Origin: Chloroflexota bacterium
GTDB lineage: Bacteria > Chloroflexota > Chloroflexia > Chloroflexales > Kallotenuaceae
DNA: 7,695 nt
NCBI GenBank assembly: GCA_019240175.1
Contig: JAFAYS010000263.1
Coordinates: forward strand, 1 to 7,695
Reading direction: 5' to 3'
Positions within the stretch are counted from its first letter, which is position 1, and each line of letters opens with the position of its first letter. The notes beneath the pieces were generated by a model. That model was not told the origin of the DNA, did not search any database, and worked only from the letters and a program-made list of their open reading frames with translations. The position numbers and the translations under genes are program-made. Shown in pieces: positions 5,181-7,695 of this stretch.

Positions 5181-6374
5181 GTGCAGCCTTCGATCAACAT
5201 CTCGCGTGAAGAGTTTCAAGCGCGCGCGGCCAAGCTCCAAGCCTACATCCAGTCGCAGGACTTGAGCGGCGCGGTGCTCTTCGATAGCCACTACATTTTG
5301 TATTTCACCGGCTTTGCGTTCATCCCCACCGAGCGTCCGATCGCGTTTGTGCTCAGCGCCGATGGCGAGCCCGCGATGCTGGTGCCGCGCCTGGAGCTGG
5401 AGCACGCGCAGTCGATGACGCACTTTGAGCGGATCGCCTCGTACGTCGAGTATCCCTACGAGTCGCACCCGATGGAGGCGCTCAAAACCACGCTGGCCGA
5501 CATGGGCATTGGCGGCAAGATCGGCGCGGATACCGATGGCTATCCCTGGATCTTTGGCTATCGCGGGCCGTCGCTGAGCGAGCTAACCGGCGGCAGCGTG
5601 GCGCGGATCGCGGCGTTCATCGAAGACACGATGATGATCAAAAGCCCAGCGGAGATCGCGCTGCTGCGGGAAAGCAGCAAATGGGCCAATCTGGCGCACC
5701 GGCTGCTGCAGCGCTACACCAAAGTTGGCGAGACCGAGACTGAGGTCAGTCTGCGCGCCAGCCATGAGGCCACACTCACGCTGCTGGACACGCTCGGCGC
5801 GCTGTATCGATCGCAGAGCAGCTTTGCCGACGGCGCGTTGGCCGGCTATCGTGGGCAGATCGGGCGCAACGCGGCGATCCCGCACGCGCTGGCGAATAAC
5901 ATTGTGTTTCAGCGCGGCGATGTGCTGGTGACCGGCGCGACCGCGCCGATGTGGGGCTATCACTCCGAGCTTGAGCGCACGATGATCCTGGGCCAGCCCA
6001 CCGACGAGCAGCGCCGGATATTCGAGCACATGAAGGCTGCGCAAGAGGTGGCCTTTGACGCGCTGCGGCCTGGCGCGAGGTGCGCCGACGTGGATCGCGC
6101 CGTGCGCAAATACTACGAGGACCACGATCTGATGCCCTACTGGAAGCATCACACCGGCCACGCGATCGGGCTGCGCTACCACGAGGGGCCGTTCCTCGAC
6201 ATCGGCGACCCGACCGAGATCCAGCCGGGCATGGTCTTCACGATCGAGCCAGGCTTCTACGCGCCGTCGCTGGGCGGCTTTCGCCACTCCGACACGGTCG
6301 CGGTCACCGAGGATGGCATCGATATGCTGACCTTTTATCCGCGCGATCTGGACAGCCTCACGCTTCCGGCATAG
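5181..6374 (+). CDS. M24 family peptidase-like protein, altered metal site
   Basis: A 397-residue protein of the M24 family (Xaa-Pro aminopeptidase, prolidase, creatinase). A creatinase-type N-terminal domain spans about 9-135; the pita-bread domain follows from about 150. H327 (HTGHAIGL), H334 (YHEGP) and E356 (FTIEPGF) are conserved. The first Asp ligand is Gly252 (VLVTGATA for VLIDxGA), the second is Glu263 (HSELERT for SDITRT), and the last Glu is Ser370 (FRHSDT for xRIEDT). A normal two-metal aminopeptidase site is therefore unlikely. Creatinase shows that this fold can catalyse without metal, and ectoine hydrolase and DMSP lyase DddP show other chemistries. The substrate is unknown. The GTG at 5181 is chosen because AGGAGGT (5169-5175) lies 5 bases upstream; the ATG at 5160 would place that site inside the gene. 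It precedes threonine synthase by 34 bases, probably cotranscribed. Confidence 0.88.
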   Translation: MQPSINISREEFQARAAKLQAYIQSQDLSGAVLFDSHYILYFTGFAFIPTERPIAFVLSADGEPAMLVPRLELEHAQSMTHFERIASYVEYPYESHPMEALKTTLADMGIGGKIGADTDGYPWIFGYRGPSLSELTGGSVARIAAFIEDTMMIKSPAEIALLRESSKWANLAHRLLQRYTKVGETETEVSLRASHEATLTLLDTLGALYRSQSSFADGALAGYRGQIGRNAAIPHALANNIVFQRGDVLVTGATAPMWGYHSELERTMILGQPTDEQRRIFEHMKAAQEVAFDALRPGARCADVDRAVRKYYEDHDLMPYWKHHTGHAIGLRYHEGPFLDIGDPTEIQPGMVFTIEPGFYAPSLGGFRHSDTVAVTEDGIDMLTFYPRDLDSLTLPA

Positions 6375-6408
6375 TCTACTCAGGCAACTGATTTAGGAAG
6401 GATGATTT

Positions 6409-7581
6409 GTGACTCGATCGACGTTAACGCATCTAGAGTGCGGCATGTGCGGCACGACCTATCCGCCGCACCAGCTGATGAATTTGTGCCCCGCCTGTGC
6501 TAGGCCGCTGCTGGCGCGCTACGATCTCCAGCGAGCAGCGCAAACTTTGACCAAAGCATCGTTCGCCGGGCGTCCGGCGACGCTGTGGCGCTACGAAGAG
6601 GTGCTGCCGGTCCAGAGCGACGCGGCGATGCTCAGCCTGGGCGAGGGCTGGACGCCCCTCAAGCACGCGCCGCGTCTGGGCGAGCGCATCGGCTGCGCCA
6701 ACACCTACATCAAGGACGAGTCGTTGAACCCGACCGGCAGCTTCAAGGCGCGCGGCCTGTGTCTGGCTGTCAGCCGCGCCTACGAGCTGGGCGCGCGTGA
6801 GCTGGCGATTCCCAGTGCAGGCAATGCCGCCGGGGCGATGTGCGCCTACGCTGCGGTAGTGGGGCTGCCGTCGCATGTGTTCATGCCCGTCGACGTGCCG
6901 AAAACGTTTCAGGTCGAGTGCAAGGTGCTCGGCGCTGAGGTGACGCTGGTCAACGGCCTGATCAACGATTGCGGGGCGCGCGTGCGTGAGGGTGCTGCCG
7001 AGTTCGGCTGGTTCGACTGCTCTACCTTGCGCGAACCATACCGGATCGAAGGCAAAAAGACCATGGGCTACGAGCTGGCCGAGCAGCTCGGCTGGAAGCT
7101 GCCCGACGTGATCATCTATCCAACGGGTGGCGGCACCGGCCTGATCGGTATGTGGAAAGCCTTTGACGAGATGGAGCAGATGGGCTTGATCGGCTCGGAG
7201 CGACCGCGCATGGTCAGTGTGCAGAGCACAGGCTGCGCGCCGATCGTGCGGGCGTTCGAAGAAAATACCGAGCACGCCGAGCTATGGCAGGGCGCGAAGA
7301 CGGTAGCGGATGGGTTGCGGGTGCCGGTCGCGGTCGGCGATTTCCTGATCCTGCGGGCTATACGCGAGAGCGGCGGCACCGCGCTGGCCGTGGAGGATTC
7401 CGAGATGCTAGAGTACGCCGGGGTCATGGGATCGCTCACTGGTATCTTCCCGGCTCCTGAGGGCGCGGCCTGTCTCGCGGCTCAGATCCGCCTGCTCAAG
7501 GACGGCTGGATCAAGCCCGACGAGACGGTCGTGCTCTTCAACACCGGCACAGGTCTCAAATACGCGCACTTGTGGCAGTAA
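6409..7581 (+). CDS. thrC: Threonine synthase
   Basis: A 390-residue PLP-dependent fold-type II enzyme. It should convert O-phospho-L-homoserine to L-threonine, the last step of threonine synthesis, in the cytoplasm. An N-terminal zinc-ribbon (C11-G-M-C14 ... C27-P-A-C30) is typical of one large group of threonine synthases. LSLGEGWTPL (76-84) begins the core. PTGSFKARG (108-116) carries the PLP lysine K113. PSAGNAAGA (135-143) and GGGTGLIG (240-247) form the cofactor phosphate and substrate loops. FNTGTGLKY (377-385) closes the site. The GTG start has AGGAAGGA about 6 bases upstream; no competing in-frame ATG is near. It follows the M24-like gene by 34 bases. Close paralogues such as cysteate synthase share the fold, so the reaction is a strong but not absolute call. 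Confidence 0.9.
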   Translation: MTRSTLTHLECGMCGTTYPPHQLMNLCPACARPLLARYDLQRAAQTLTKASFAGRPATLWRYEEVLPVQSDAAMLSLGEGWTPLKHAPRLGERIGCANTYIKDESLNPTGSFKARGLCLAVSRAYELGARELAIPSAGNAAGAMCAYAAVVGLPSHVFMPVDVPKTFQVECKVLGAEVTLVNGLINDCGARVREGAAEFGWFDCSTLREPYRIEGKKTMGYELAEQLGWKLPDVIIYPTGGGTGLIGMWKAFDEMEQMGLIGSERPRMVSVQSTGCAPIVRAFEENTEHAELWQGAKTVADGLRVPVAVGDFLILRAIRESGGTALAVEDSEMLEYAGVMGSLTGIFPAPEGAACLAAQIRLLKDGWIKPDETVVLFNTGTGLKYAHLWQ

Positions 7582-7620
7582 GCTCCACCTCCAACCCGAA
7601 TAGCTTGGTAGTGGCAACAT

Positions 7621-7651
7621 GAAAGACCGCCGAACAACTCGGCGGTCTTTC
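7621..7651 (+). terminator. 13-bp-stem terminator after threonine synthase
   Basis: Bases 7621-7633 pair perfectly with 7639-7651 around a 5-base loop, 39 bases after the thrC stop. The descending arm ends TCTTTC, followed by AATC, so the U-run is short and partly in the stem. On the minus strand the arm also ends TCTTTC, so the hairpin can serve a convergent gene. Confidence 0.75.
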
Positions 7652-7695
7652 AATCGATCTTGAACAGGGAGACGAACCCTGCAATATCATTGGCG
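7650..7695 (-). CDS. Possible C-terminal end of a convergent gene
   Basis: On the minus strand, the frame entering from the window edge reads ANDIAGFVSLFKID and then TGA at 7652-7650. The stop overlaps the start of the 13-bp terminator hairpin, a common layout for a gene end, and the peptide composition is protein-like. Only 14 codons are visible, so neither the family nor the reality of the gene can be judged. It may be chance. Confidence 0.3.
   Translation of the reverse strand, partial: ANDIAGFVSLFKID

Noticed and set aside
6433..7275. 280-codon minus-strand open frame
   Set aside because: It is antisense to threonine synthase, with no motifs.

Overview
The window is about 60% G+C DNA from a bacterium. 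It carries seven apparently complete protein-coding genes and probably the last codons of an eighth. The gene families, GC level, frequent GATCG words and GA-rich intergenic tracts would fit a Chloroflexota member of the Roseiflexus/Herpetosiphon type. This placement is an inference from general pattern; no rRNA or tRNA gene is present to test it.

Layout. Bases 1-218 hold no gene I can support, only a strong hairpin. An erythromycin-esterase-family hydrolase (219-1556, minus) is divergent from a thioredoxin-reductase-like flavoprotein (1757-2671, plus). The 200-base gap between them holds a perfect 14-bp palindrome. The flavoprotein converges on a small zinc-motif protein (2796-3152, minus) across a shared 12-bp-stem terminator. 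That small gene has a strong candidate promoter far upstream, giving a leader of about 260 nt. Next come a YkvA/DUF1232 membrane protein (3500-3892, minus) and an unrecognised membrane-anchored protein (4044-4718, minus). The second of these is bracketed by oppositely oriented GAACAAAG-type tracts and followed by REP-like hairpin units (4719-5180). The window ends with a two-gene plus-strand unit: an M24 peptidase-like protein (5181-6374) and threonine synthase (6409-7581). A 13-bp-stem terminator closes it, probably shared with a convergent gene cut by the window end.

Working together. Only the M24-like protein and threonine synthase look like an operon (34-base gap, both GTG starts with strong ribosome sites). 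The rest are mostly single genes with their own signals. I see no defence system, mobile-element enzyme, CRISPR array or biosynthetic cluster. The most unusual points are two enzymes whose folds are clear but whose catalytic residues are not canonical. The thioredoxin-reductase-like protein has lost both redox cysteines and its NADPH motifs, and the M24 protein has three of five metal-ligand positions changed.
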